Source: Thauera butanivorans NBRC 103042
GTDB taxonomy: Bacteria > Pseudomonadota > Gammaproteobacteria > Burkholderiales > Rhodocyclaceae
DNA: 64,000 nt
Reading direction: 5' to 3'
NCBI RefSeq assembly: GCF_001591165.1
Contig: NZ_BCUG01000020.1
Location: 46,199-110,198 of the forward strand
Shown: positions 17,475 to 26,169 of the stretch, piece after piece
Layout of the letters: the number at the start of each line of letters is the position of its first letter
Numbering within the stretch: position 1 is the first letter of the stretch
The notes under the pieces: generated by a model
The model's input: the letters and a program-made list of their open reading frames with translations, nothing else
Databases searched by the model: none
Told to the model about the DNA's origin: nothing
Translations under genes and position numbers: made by a program

Positions 17475-18356
17475 ATGAACACATCCCCATCCCGCGGCGT
17501 TGCCGTCGTCACCGGCGCGAGCCGCGGCGTCGGCCGCGGCATCGCCGAGGCGCTGGGCGCCGCCGGCATGACCGTCTATGTGACCGGGCGCAGCACTGTG
17601 GAGGGCAGTGTTCGCCTCGGCGACGAGGTGCTGCACGGCACCATCCACGATGCGGCAGCGGCCGTCACCGCCGCCGGCGGGCAGGGCATCGCGGTGCACT
17701 GCGACCACGCCGACGATGCCCAGGTGCAGGCGCTGTTCGAGCGCGTCGGCCGCGAGCAGGGCCGCCTCGACATCCTGGTGAACAACGCCATCCACATCGA
17801 CGACAGCCTGATCGACCCCGGCCCCTTCTGGACCAAGCCGCTCGCCCAGGCCGGTATCTTCGGCGTCGGCCTGCGCTCGAACTACGTCGCCGCCTGGCAT
17901 GCCGCGCCGCTGCTGCTGAGGGCGGGGGGAGGGTTGGTCGCCTTCACCTCGTCGTATGGCGCCGGCTGCTACATGCACGGCCCGGCCTACGGCGCGCAGA
18001 AGGCCGGCTGTGACAAGATGGCCGCCGACATGGCGGTGGATTTCGAGGGTACGGGCGTGGCGGCGCTGTCGCTGTGGCTCGGCGTGCAGCGCACCGAGCG
18101 CACCGAGATCGCCGCCCGCCGCCGCAGCGACGCCTACGGCGACTTCATGGCGCGCAGCGAGAGCCCGCAATTCGTCGGCCGCGTCATCCACGCACTGTGG
18201 CGCGATCCCGAACTGGCCGCGCTGTCCGGGCAGACGCAGATCGCCGCCGAACTCGCGCAGCGTTACGGCGTGCGCGACGAGGGCGGGCGCGAACCGCCGA
18301 GCTGGCGCAACATCCTCGGCGCGCCGCCGGCCTTTCATCCGGCGCGGGTGAGCTGA
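17475..18356 (+). CDS. SDR-family oxidoreductase (DHRS1-like)
   Basis: A 293-residue SDR with VVTGASRGVGRGIAEAL, DILVNNAIHIDD, Ser in FTSSYGAG and Tyr-x3-Lys in YGAQKAG. The long substrate loop (about 105-140) and the ending SWRNILGAPPAFHPARVS resemble the DHRS1-like subgroup, which includes steroid and xenobiotic carbonyl reductases. It follows the amidase by 43 bases and precedes a SnoaL-like gene by 12, so it probably belongs to the same transcript. Substrate unknown. Confidence 0.8.
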   Translation: MNTSPSRGVAVVTGASRGVGRGIAEALGAAGMTVYVTGRSTVEGSVRLGDEVLHGTIHDAAAAVTAAGGQGIAVHCDHADDAQVQALFERVGREQGRLDILVNNAIHIDDSLIDPGPFWTKPLAQAGIFGVGLRSNYVAAWHAAPLLLRAGGGLVAFTSSYGAGCYMHGPAYGAQKAGCDKMAADMAVDFEGTGVAALSLWLGVQRTERTEIAARRRSDAYGDFMARSESPQFVGRVIHALWRDPELAALSGQTQIAAELAQRYGVRDEGGREPPSWRNILGAPPAFHPARVS

Positions 18357-18368
18357 AGGGAGCACACG

Positions 18369-18830
18369 ATGGAACTCGAACGACGCATCGCCCGCCTCGA
18401 AGCGCTGGAGGCGATCCGCAGCCTCAAGCACCGCTACCTGAATGCCTGCGATCTGAAGGAGGTGGAAAGCATCCGCGACTGCTTCGCCGCCGGCCCCGTC
18501 GTCATCGACTACGAGGCGGTCGGCCGCTTCGAGGACCGCGACGCCTTCGTCGCGCTCTACCGGTCGCTCGCCTGCCACCCGCGCGTGCGCGACAGCCACC
18601 ACGGCGCCAACCCGGAAATCGAGCTGCTCGCCGGCGATCACGCCCGCGGGCGCTGGGCGCTGTCCTATTTCAACCTCGACGCCGAAACCGGCGCGACCCG
18701 CCGGCTGGGCGTGATGTACGACGACGAGTACCGCCGCATCGACGGGGCGTGGAAGATCGTGGCGACGCGCTCGCGGATTCTGGCGGTGGAGTGCGGGCGG
18801 GATGAAGCCACGCCCCTTCCTGCGGCATAG
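18369..18830 (+). CDS. SnoaL-like protein
   Basis: A 153-residue single-domain NTF2/SnoaL-like protein (RIARLEALEAIRSLKHRYLNACDLKEVESIRDCFAAG, ending RRIDGAWKIVATRSRILAVE). The fold is shared with steroid isomerases and polyketide cyclases. It resembles the N-terminal part of the protein at 318. It is the last gene of the long operon and starts 12 bases after the SDR. No active-site residues are assignable. Confidence 0.72.
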   Translation: MELERRIARLEALEAIRSLKHRYLNACDLKEVESIRDCFAAGPVVIDYEAVGRFEDRDAFVALYRSLACHPRVRDSHHGANPEIELLAGDHARGRWALSYFNLDAETGATRRLGVMYDDEYRRIDGAWKIVATRSRILAVECGRDEATPLPAA

Positions 18831-18934
18831 CCTGTGAGCTGCATCGGCCGCGCTTCGGCGCGCGCCCCGTTCAGCCGCCCGTCCCTCGGCCTCGCCGTGG
18901 CGCAGGCTTCCGCTTCGAACTCCTCCGCGCCGGA

Positions 18935-19144
18935 TCAGGCAAGGCCGAGCTTCTGCAGCCAGGCTTCGACTTCATCGCCGCTGCTCATGTCGGCGGCGAC
19001 GAGGCCGTCGATCATGAAGGTCGGCGTGGCGTGGATGCCGTTCTGGCGGATCTTGATCGTGAGCTGGTCCTCGCTGGCGCATTCGAGCAGAGCGTCGAGC
19101 TTGGCGAACGCCCGTGCCGAGAACGGGCAGGTGGGAGAAACGCC
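18935..19144 (-). pseudogene. DsbA/thioredoxin-like remnant
   Basis: On the minus strand about 70 codons are open without a credible start. The reading is CPFSARAFAKLDALLEC near the start and then IRQNGIHATPTFMIDG with a GDEVEAWLQKLGLA ending. The ATPTFMIDG block (cis-Pro loop) and the closing helix are typical of DsbA-family oxidoreductases. The section between a CPxx-like motif and the cis-Pro loop is far too short, so a central piece seems deleted. It lies just downstream of the HpaI-type gene on the same strand. The rest of 18831-19166 shows nothing else. Confidence 0.5.
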
Positions 19145-19166
19145 AGGTGACCGGCCCGGCGGCAGC

Positions 19167-19967
19167 TCAGTAGCTCGCCGCCGTCGCGGCCTTTGCCGTG
19201 TCCGGCTTGTAGGTCGCGCATAGCTGCGAAGTCGCGGCCGACAGGATCATCGAATCGACGCCCACCGCGACGAAGCGCGCGCCGGCGGCCTGGTAGCGCT
19301 GCACCAGCGCGCGGTCGCCGCACAGCACGCCGCCCCAGGTGCCCTGGGCGCTGACCCGGCGCAGCCCGTCCTCGATCATGCGCACGATGTCGGGATGGTC
19401 GGCCTCGCCCGGCAGGCCGAAGGAGGCGGCGAGGTCGGCGGCGCCGAAGAAGATGCCATCGACGCCCTCCACCGCGCGGATGGCGTCGAGGTTCTCCAGC
19501 CCGGCGCGGGTCTCCACCTGCACCAGCAGGCACATTTCGTCGTTGGCGGTGTGCATGTAATCGCCGATCCGTCCCCAGCGCGAGGCCCGCGCCAGTGCGC
19601 TGCCGACGCCGCGTATGCCGTGCGGCGGATAGCGCATCGCCTGCACCAGATGCGCGGCCTGCGCCGCCGACTCCACCATCGGAATCATCAGGGTCTGCAC
19701 GCCGGTCTCGAGCAGCTGCTTGATCAGTACGTGGTCGCCGTGGGGCGGGCGCACCACAGGGTGCGAGCCGTAGGCGGCGATGACCTGCAGCTGGGCGAGG
19801 ATGCTGCGCAGGTCGTTGGGGCCGTGCTCGGCATCGATCAGCAGCCAGTCGAAGCCGGCATCGGCGCAGATCTCGGCGCTCAGCGTCTGCGCCAGGCCCA
19901 GCCACAGGCCGTATTGCTGTTCGCCGTGCAGCAGGCGCTGCTTGAATTCGTTGTGCGGGATGTTCAT
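19167..19967 (-). CDS. HpcH/HpaI-family aldolase
   Basis: A 266-residue class II (metal-dependent) pyruvate aldolase/citrate-lyase-like TIM barrel. Family motifs are WLLIDAEHGPNDL, VRPPHGDHVLIKQLLETGVQTLMIPMVESA, LVQVETRAGLENLDAI (metal Glu) and GIFFGAADLAASFGLPG. Such enzymes cleave 4-hydroxy-2-oxo acids to pyruvate or a related keto acid plus an aldehyde. Steroid A-ring cleavage yields a 4-hydroxy-2-oxo acid, so a role there is plausible but unproven. The chosen start 19967 has CGGAGTCCGAC before it. It is transcribed against the long operon and is probably a single gene. Confidence 0.82.
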   Translation of the reverse strand: MNIPHNEFKQRLLHGEQQYGLWLGLAQTLSAEICADAGFDWLLIDAEHGPNDLRSILAQLQVIAAYGSHPVVRPPHGDHVLIKQLLETGVQTLMIPMVESAAQAAHLVQAMRYPPHGIRGVGSALARASRWGRIGDYMHTANDEMCLLVQVETRAGLENLDAIRAVEGVDGIFFGAADLAASFGLPGEADHPDIVRMIEDGLRRVSAQGTWGGVLCGDRALVQRYQAAGARFVAVGVDSMILSAATSQLCATYKPDTAKAATAASY

Positions 19968-20000
19968 GTCGGACTCCGTGCCGTGGGATTTTCGTCGCTT

Positions 20001-20016
20001 GCTGATACGGATCAGC
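20001..20016. promoter_or_regulatory. Palindrome GCTGAT-ACGG-ATCAGC upstream of the HpaI-type gene
   Basis: A perfect 6-bp inverted repeat with a 4-base spacer lies 34 bases before the aldolase start codon. The position suits a repressor operator. It is unlike the repeated GTCC-N4-GGAC motif. Confidence 0.35.
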
Positions 20017-20076
20017 CTATCAGGTCTTGCTCTCCTGCTTCCACATCTCCGGCCCGGAACCGCGGGGCCCAAGGCC

Positions 20077-20184
20077 AATACTGCTTGATTGAGCCAATAC
20101 CGTTCGGGCTGAGCCCTTCGACTGCGCTCAGGACAGGCCCTTCGGCAGGCTCAGAGCGAACGGCGCCAAGGAAACAGCATTGGG
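20077..20184. repeat. Hairpin repeat, copy A (inverted relative to copy B at 27574)
   Basis: About 108 bases that recur in reverse orientation at 27574-27682 with only scattered differences. The copy is itself an imperfect hairpin: CCGTTCGGGCTGAGCC near 20100 pairs with GGCTCAGAGCGAACGG at 20148-20163. It abuts the stop codon of the LuxR-type gene and may terminate it. Similar CGTTCGGGCTGAGCC-type repeats are dispersed in many betaproteobacterial genomes. Confidence 0.75.
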
Positions 20185-20185
20185 C

Positions 20186-21331
20186 CTAACGCAGGAACGA
20201 GATGCTGCGGAGCATCAGGCGGATCAGGTCGGCCTGGCTGGCGATGCCCATCTTGGCGTAGATCTTCTTCGAGTAATTGCGCGCCGCAGTTTCGGCGATT
20301 CCCATCTGCTGCGCCGCTTCGGCGATGGTGTTGCCGTAGGCGAGGAACAGGGCCAGCGCCGCTTCCTGCCGGGTGAGGCCGAACAGCAGGCCGATGCGCT
20401 TCAGGGACTGGGCGTGGGTGGGGCGGAGGGCCTCGAGGTTTGCCGTGAGGTCCGACAGGTAGATGACGGCGCAGGGAGCCTGTCCTCCGCGGTAATAGTG
20501 CAGCAACGGTGCCGGATAGACGAGGAGGGCGATCAGCCGGCTCTGGCAGCCGCCCAGACGCACCAGCTCTCCGCCGTCGCCGGAGCCCGCCTGCAGGCGC
20601 GCGGAAATCACCTTGTCGATGGCTTCGCTCAACATCGCCTGGGCCGACCGGTCGCCCAGCCTCAGTTGCCTGCGGACGAGCGCCACGTCCGGGCTCAGCT
20701 CGATGATGGAAGATGCCACGCGGTTGATGTGGATGGCTTCGCGCTTGTCGTTGAGCAGGACGCAGCCCAGGGCGAAGTGCTCCACCATGTTCTCGTAGAT
20801 GGCTTTCTCGGTTTCCTGCCGCTTCAGCTGGGCATAGAGCCCGAGCGCCCGCGTCAGGTGCGGCAGCAAGGCCCGCATCAAGGCAAGGTCGGCCGCGCTG
20901 AACGATGGGGCGGGGTGCCGGATGCTCCGGACCACGTCGATCCAGCATTTGATGCCGCCGGGTTCGGCAACGCAGGCCCGCAGGCTCCGGGCGATCTGCA
21001 GGTGCTCGAAAAGGACGTGCCGCCTTGAGCCGCCCTGCGAGGGTTTCAGCAGGCCCAGCTGCCCCGGCTCCATGCTGCCGGGCCGGAAGGGGTCGTCCTC
21101 CATGAACTCTGCCCGGTAGGTGCTCTCCACCGCAACCCAGTCGACGTCGTCCCCGGGCTCGCAGGCGCCGACGAAGATGTCGTGGCCGCCGTCGTCGGCA
21201 TGGTGCAGCGTGACGAACACGTTGCGGGCGCCGAGCGCCACCCGCAAGCCTTCGGCAAAGCCCTGCCAGGGCACGGCATCGGAAACGCCTTCGTAGATCA
21301 GGCCGGTCAGGGCGGAAAGACTGTCGTTCAT
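20186..21331 (-). CDS. LuxR-family transcriptional regulator
   Basis: A 381-residue regulator. The C-terminal region (about 315-375) is a LuxR/GerE helix-turn-helix: LFGLTRQEAALALFLAYGNTIAEAAQQMGIAETAARNYSKKIYAKMGI. The N-terminal 200 residues look like a sensory domain (start LTGLIYEGVSDAVPWQGFAEGL), and a PAS-like part follows (NMVEHFALGCVLLNDKREAIHINRVA). A second protein of the same architecture is at 61441. Steroid regulators of the TesR type share this general layout. It diverges from the MFS transporter, whose cassette it probably controls. Confidence 0.83.
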   Translation of the reverse strand: MNDSLSALTGLIYEGVSDAVPWQGFAEGLRVALGARNVFVTLHHADDGGHDIFVGACEPGDDVDWVAVESTYRAEFMEDDPFRPGSMEPGQLGLLKPSQGGSRRHVLFEHLQIARSLRACVAEPGGIKCWIDVVRSIRHPAPSFSAADLALMRALLPHLTRALGLYAQLKRQETEKAIYENMVEHFALGCVLLNDKREAIHINRVASSIIELSPDVALVRRQLRLGDRSAQAMLSEAIDKVISARLQAGSGDGGELVRLGGCQSRLIALLVYPAPLLHYYRGGQAPCAVIYLSDLTANLEALRPTHAQSLKRIGLLFGLTRQEAALALFLAYGNTIAEAAQQMGIAETAARNYSKKIYAKMGIASQADLIRLMLRSISFLR

Positions 21332-21636
21332 TCGTGTTCCCTTGGCGAGGCGGGCAGTTTGCATGAGCGGCAGCGCAATGGCCATGGGGCCGGCAGCGGC
21401 CGTCATCGGCATGTCCGGCATGTGCGTGAAATGGATGCCGTGCCCGGTACCAGGTGGTACTTGTCCGGCTTCAGGCGCCTTGGCTAGCATTCCCATCGCC
21501 GAATCCAGCCCTTTTCCTCGGAACGAATCTCCGCTCCGGCGCAATGGCATTTGCCTTGCAGCGGAATCCTCTGCAAACGCAATCCGCTGCAGATCCACTT
21601 CGCTTTTCCCGAGCCATTCATGCAGGCCGCCAATCG
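21332..21636. promoter_or_regulatory. Divergent promoter region LuxR/MFS with palindrome GTACC-AGGT-GGTAC
   Basis: This 305-base gap separates the divergent regulator and transporter. It contains a perfect 5-bp inverted repeat with a 4-base spacer at 21447-21460, the same architecture as the GTCC-N4-GGAC motif elsewhere. It is a candidate binding site for the adjacent LuxR-type protein. No other structure was seen. Confidence 0.35.
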
Positions 21637-22911
21637 ATGACACGCTTCGCCAATTCCAATTCCAACTCCAGTTCCAATTCGAATGGAGCCTGGACGCTGG
21701 TTCTGGGGCTGGGAATTGTCATGAGCATCAGCTTCGGCTTCACGCTCAATGCATTCGGTATCTTCACGCTGCCGATCATCGAGATGTTCCAGTGCAGTCA
21801 CGAACAGGCGGCCCGCATCGCCACGGTATTCATGGTCTCCATGACGCTGGCCATGCCGGCGGCGGGCTGGCTGCTCGATCATGTCGCGCCGCGGCCGGTG
21901 ATGGCCACCGGCGGCCTGGTCACCGGGCTGGCCTACCTGGCGGCCGCCCACAGCGCCGATCTCGCGTCATTCACTGCCGCCATCGCCCTCTGCGGCGCCG
22001 GCGTCGGCGCATCGACCTACGTGCCGTCCTTCATCCTCGTGTCGCACTGGTTTTCGCCGAGACGGCAGGGCCTGGCATTCGGCATCCTGCTCGCCGTGGT
22101 CGCCGCCGGAGGCACGGTGCTGCCGATCGGGCTCAATCGCATGGTCGAAGTCCTGGGCTTGCGCGTTGCGATGCAGGCCGGGGCGGTCACCATCCTCGCC
22201 GTCTGCGTGCCCCTGCTGCTGGGCCTGGTGCGCATGCCCGCACGGGCATCGGGCGCGGGCGGCGCGGCGGCGGCCGAGACAGGCGGGCGCGGGGCCGGCG
22301 AGGTCCTGCGCATGCCGCACTACTGGCTGTGGATCGCAATGTTCCTGCTGGTCACGCTGAGCGGCCTCAGCATCCTGATGGGCCTGGTTCCCTATCTGGT
22401 GTCCGTCGGCTACTCGGCTGCGCAGGCTGCCGCGGCCTACGGGGCGATCGCCGCGGCGACGATCGCCGGCAGCCTGTCGTTCGGCGCGCTCAGCACGCGG
22501 CAAGGCGCGGGGCGCACCCTGGCGCTCGGCATCGTCATCGGCAGCATCGGCCTGCTGTGCCTGCTGCAGGCATCGCATCCGGGCTTTGGACTGGCGGCGA
22601 TCGTGCTGTTCGTGCTGGCCTGGGGGACGACATTCAATCTGGTCAACCAGATGTCGCCCACCCTGCTGATGGAATTCGCCGGGCAGCGCAGTTTCGGCAG
22701 CCTGCTCGGGATCGGCAACCTGATCTCGGGCCTCGGCGCTGCGCTCGGCCCCATGCTTTTCGGCCATCTGGTCGACACCACGAAAAGCTACCTGCTGCCG
22801 GTGTCGCTGTGCGCGGCGCTGATGGCGCTGGCCCTGCTGCCGCTTGCCATGCTGCGCCGCGCGCCGCGCCGGATGCAGCACGGCGTCGCATTCGAGAACC
22901 ACGGGAAATGA
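21637..22911 (+). CDS. MFS transporter (monocarboxylate/oxalate-formate type)
   Basis: A 424-residue major-facilitator protein with about 12 hydrophobic segments (first WTLVLGLGIVMSISFGFTL). The RxGR-like loop is FSPRRQGLAFGILLAV between TM4 and TM5. The resemblance is to the monocarboxylate/oxalate-formate antiporter group. The cytoplasmic N terminus has an Asn/Ser run (residues 6-16) encoded by imperfect CCAATT/CCAACT hexamers. The start ATG 21637 has no clear ribosome binding site; longer readings upstream give non-membrane sequence. It is followed by DUF1329/DUF1302 genes, so uptake of a catabolic acid is likely. Confidence 0.82.
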   Translation: MTRFANSNSNSSSNSNGAWTLVLGLGIVMSISFGFTLNAFGIFTLPIIEMFQCSHEQAARIATVFMVSMTLAMPAAGWLLDHVAPRPVMATGGLVTGLAYLAAAHSADLASFTAAIALCGAGVGASTYVPSFILVSHWFSPRRQGLAFGILLAVVAAGGTVLPIGLNRMVEVLGLRVAMQAGAVTILAVCVPLLLGLVRMPARASGAGGAAAAETGGRGAGEVLRMPHYWLWIAMFLLVTLSGLSILMGLVPYLVSVGYSAAQAAAAYGAIAAATIAGSLSFGALSTRQGAGRTLALGIVIGSIGLLCLLQASHPGFGLAAIVLFVLAWGTTFNLVNQMSPTLLMEFAGQRSFGSLLGIGNLISGLGAALGPMLFGHLVDTTKSYLLPVSLCAALMALALLPLAMLRRAPRRMQHGVAFENHGK

Positions 22912-23140
22912 GCACCGGCTGCCTTTTCCGGTGGGGCTGCGGCATTGCCGCTTGCGGGCTTCCCGGTCGTTCACGATCGGCATCGTGAGCGCCGAAACCA
23001 TTTTTTCCAAAGGTCTCGGTGCGCCTGCCGAGACGCTTTCGTCCGCCAGGGAGGTGGCTAGGACATTCCATGGTCAGGCGCCGGGGAACTGAACAATCAA
23101 AAGAACGGTTCAGGAAATGCGAAAACCAAAGGAGCGAACG

Positions 23141-24520
23141 ATGAGAAGGACCAGAGCGCTATTCGTATTGTCGACATCCGTCGGGCTCTTGTGCACGAGT
23201 ACCAGCGCATTGTCCAGGGTGGATGCCGCCGAGGCCGCGAAGCTCGGCAAGGAACTCACCTGCATTGGGGCCGAGGCCGGCCCGAATGCCGACGGCAGCA
23301 TTCCCGCATTTTCAGGGAAATGGCTGGGAACGCCGCCGCACGTCCAGTATGAGCCATACACCGGTCAACATCCGGTCGACCCGTATCCCGACGACAAGCC
23401 CGTCTTCGAGATCACTTCGGCCAATTTCGACAAGCATGCGGATAAATTGACCGAAGGCCAGCAGGAGATGTTCCGTCGCTATCCCACGTTCAGGATCCCA
23501 GTGTACGAGGGCAGGCGCGACTTCAGGTACGACGACAAGGTCTGTGAAGTCGCGCGCAGGAATGCGCTCGAGGCGGAGCTGATCGGGAGCGGCCCGGGAT
23601 ACACCGGCTACCAGGGCACGCCGCCCTTCCCGATTCCCGGGCAGGCCATGGAATTGCTCGTGAACACGACCTTCCCCGCCATCGCCTTCACCGAGGACAT
23701 CCTGCGCGACATTGCCAACGTGCAGTCGACGGGCGAAGTCTTCTGGGGCCAGCAGCGCAACCTGAACCTTAACGTCGTCACCGAGCCCGAGGAGCTCGGC
23801 AAGCCGATGGGGAAGATCATGGCGTATGCGATGACGCTGACGATGCTTCCCGTGCGTGACCGCGGTTCGGTGTCCTCGGCCGTGGAGCCTGTCGACCTGG
23901 GCAAGGACAAGCGCCTTGCCTGGAACTACGACTCGGGCACCCGCCGCGTCAGGCAGCTGCCGATATACGGCTACGACATGCCGCTTTCAGGCACTTCCGG
24001 GCTGATGACGATCGACCAGGACCGGCTGATGAACGGCGATCCCGGCCGATACGAATGGAAGATGCTGGGCAAGCGGGAGATCTATCTTCCGGCCAACACC
24101 TATCGGCTCCATGGCAAGGACGTCAAGTACGCCGATCTGCTGAAGCCCAATCATGCCAACCCGGACTATCTGCGCTACGAGCTGCGCCGCGTCTGGGTGC
24201 TCGAGGGGAAGCTGAAGGAAGGTTTCCGCCACGTTTTCGGCAGGCGCGTCCTGTTCCTCGACGAGGATAACTGGCAAGCCTCGGTATCCGACTATTACGA
24301 CAGCCGGGGCGCGCTCTGGCAGCACGCTTTCATCGCTCACTACTACGCATTCGATCTCAAGGGCTGGCACGCCGGCAACAGCTTCTACCACGACCTGAAC
24401 ACCGGGGGCTACATCGCCCACAACCTTTTCCAGGAACGCCCGATCGGCCCGATCCTGAATGCCGGAAAGATGAACCCGACGATGTTCGGCCCGGAAGCCT
24501 TGCGCCAGGTCGGCAACTGA
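23141..24520 (+). CDS. DUF1329 envelope protein, copy 1
   Basis: A 459-residue DUF1329 protein with a signal peptide (LFVLSTSVGLLCTSTSA). The conserved start after cleavage is VDAAEAAKLGKELTCIGAEAGPNADGSIPAFSG. Later blocks GTRRVRQLPIYGYD, YELRRVWVLEGKLKEGFRH and LFLDEDNWQASVSDYYD are shared with copy 2 at 40215. DUF1329 proteins are periplasmic or outer-membrane-associated and occur beside DUF1302 in operons for hydrophobic substrates; the exact role is unknown. Start 23141 has AAAGGAGCGAACG; an earlier ATG at 23117 is less favoured. It is 13 bases from the DUF1302 gene. Confidence 0.85.
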   Translation: MRRTRALFVLSTSVGLLCTSTSALSRVDAAEAAKLGKELTCIGAEAGPNADGSIPAFSGKWLGTPPHVQYEPYTGQHPVDPYPDDKPVFEITSANFDKHADKLTEGQQEMFRRYPTFRIPVYEGRRDFRYDDKVCEVARRNALEAELIGSGPGYTGYQGTPPFPIPGQAMELLVNTTFPAIAFTEDILRDIANVQSTGEVFWGQQRNLNLNVVTEPEELGKPMGKIMAYAMTLTMLPVRDRGSVSSAVEPVDLGKDKRLAWNYDSGTRRVRQLPIYGYDMPLSGTSGLMTIDQDRLMNGDPGRYEWKMLGKREIYLPANTYRLHGKDVKYADLLKPNHANPDYLRYELRRVWVLEGKLKEGFRHVFGRRVLFLDEDNWQASVSDYYDSRGALWQHAFIAHYYAFDLKGWHAGNSFYHDLNTGGYIAHNLFQERPIGPILNAGKMNPTMFGPEALRQVGN

Positions 24521-24533
24521 GCAGGAGACCGAA

Positions 24534-26159
24534 ATGAGCAAACAGATGTTCAAGCTGTCCCCCGTCGCCGCCGCAGTCCTGGGCGCCGCCCTTTGTTCGC
24601 CCGCAGCCGCCGGCGAGCCCATCGTCTACGACAACGGCGTGAAACTCGACTGGAAGGCGACCGCGACCTATACCCTCGCGACCCGGCTGAAGTCGCCCGA
24701 TCCGCTGCTGCTGGACGTCGATGGCAACAAGAACTTCGACAAGGGCGCCCTCACCGCCAACCGCCTGGGCCTGCTGCTCGAAGGCAAGCTGTCCAAGGAC
24801 AGGAGCGGCTTCGTGTTCTCGGCCAGCACCTTCTACGACGACGTCTACCACCGCGGCACGGACAACAAGGGGCCCTTCCTCAATACTGCCGATGCGCCGG
24901 GAAGCTTCAGCGACAAGGCGCGCCGCTACCACGGCGGCTACAGCCGCATCCTGGATGCCTACGCCTTCACCAGCTTCGGCGTAGGCGATGGCGATGCGAC
25001 GCTCCGCCTCGGCAGGCATGTCGTGTCCTGGGGCGAGGCGTTGTTCTTCCCCGCGATTTCCCTCGCCCAGGGGCCGGTGGATGGCTCGAAGAGCGACATC
25101 CCCGGTACCGAAACCAAGGATCTGCTGCTGCCGGAGGATCAGGTTTCGCTGATCTACCGGCCGATGCCGAACTGGACGCTGATGGCCCATGCGCAGTACG
25201 GCTGGCACCCGACCGTGAGCGCCGCGCCCGGCTCCTTCCTGAATTCCGGCGACTCGTCCGGTCCCGGAAACTCCTGCCTCGGCCCCTACCTGCCCAATGC
25301 GGAGGGCGGCTATACCTGCTCCTTCGGTGAGCGGCAGGGCGACAAGAAACCGGGCAGTACCGGGCAGTGGGGCGTGGGCACGCGCTATCGCGTCACCGAG
25401 GAAACCGAGCTGGGCCTGTACTACCTCAACTACCACGACCGCATCGCGCTGCCCGAGATCGATGTCTTCGGTGCCGGCAATGCGCTCGAAGGCGGCACTT
25501 ACCGGAATCGCTACTTCGACGACGTGAAGCTCATCGGCGCTTCCTTGAGCACGACCCTGGGCATGGCCACGCTCGCCGGGGAGATCGCGTACAAGAGAGG
25601 GGCGCCGGAACTGGTCGACGCCGTGGTCGACCCGGAGTCGGGCTATGGCATACCGACGCCGAGCCGGGCGAACGTGCTCCAGACCAGCATCAACTCCTTC
25701 ATCAACTTCGGCCGCTCGGATCTTGCCGATGGCGCGCTGCTCCTGGCCGAGGTCTCCTACATCGACGTCAGGAGCGTGAAGAAGATCAAGGCGCCGGGCG
25801 TGGCTTCGCTGGGACCGATGGCCGACTACTTCCCGGCCTCGGGCAAGCTGAGCATGTCCGGGCACGGGCTCGGCATCTCCACCTCCCTGTACCTGAACTA
25901 CGACGGCGTCTTTCGCGGCTGGGACCTGGAAATCCCGATCAGCTATTCGCAGCAGCTGAGCGGCCGGACCCTGATGGGGCCGGTGGGCGGCGAAGGCGAT
26001 CGCCGTTTCAGCATCGGCGCGACGCTGACCTACAACCAGAACCTGAGCTTCGAGCTGACCTATCTGGATTTCCTCGGCAAGGCGAACACCGAGCTGAAGA
26101 AAGAGAGAACGCTGACCGACCGCGATCAGCTGTCCCTGGTCGTCAAGTACAACTTCTGA
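24534..26159 (+). CDS. DUF1302 outer-membrane beta-barrel protein, copy 1
   Basis: A 541-residue DUF1302 protein with a classic signal peptide (LSPVAAAVLGAALCSPAAAG, cleavage near residue 27). The body alternates short strands with aromatic ends (DWKATATYTLATRL, FVFSASTFYDDVYH, TLRLGRHVVSWGEALFFP). It ends RDQLSLVVKYNF with a C-terminal Phe, the outer-membrane barrel signature. It is probably a porin-like channel for a hydrophobic compound. It pairs with DUF1329 and is paralogous to the protein at 41626. Confidence 0.85.
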   Translation: MSKQMFKLSPVAAAVLGAALCSPAAAGEPIVYDNGVKLDWKATATYTLATRLKSPDPLLLDVDGNKNFDKGALTANRLGLLLEGKLSKDRSGFVFSASTFYDDVYHRGTDNKGPFLNTADAPGSFSDKARRYHGGYSRILDAYAFTSFGVGDGDATLRLGRHVVSWGEALFFPAISLAQGPVDGSKSDIPGTETKDLLLPEDQVSLIYRPMPNWTLMAHAQYGWHPTVSAAPGSFLNSGDSSGPGNSCLGPYLPNAEGGYTCSFGERQGDKKPGSTGQWGVGTRYRVTEETELGLYYLNYHDRIALPEIDVFGAGNALEGGTYRNRYFDDVKLIGASLSTTLGMATLAGEIAYKRGAPELVDAVVDPESGYGIPTPSRANVLQTSINSFINFGRSDLADGALLLAEVSYIDVRSVKKIKAPGVASLGPMADYFPASGKLSMSGHGLGISTSLYLNYDGVFRGWDLEIPISYSQQLSGRTLMGPVGGEGDRRFSIGATLTYNQNLSFELTYLDFLGKANTELKKERTLTDRDQLSLVVKYNF

Positions 26160-26169
26160 CGGCAAGTCC

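Noticed and set aside
20077..20184. The paired repeats as insertion-sequence ends
   Set aside because: There is no transposase between them, no target duplication was seen, and each copy forms its own hairpin like dispersed intergenic repeats.
23056..23080. A further operator copy before DUF1329 copy 1 (GGCTAGGACATTCCATGG)
   Set aside because: It shares only TAG and scattered bases with the seven-copy motif, and the half-sites are not in register.
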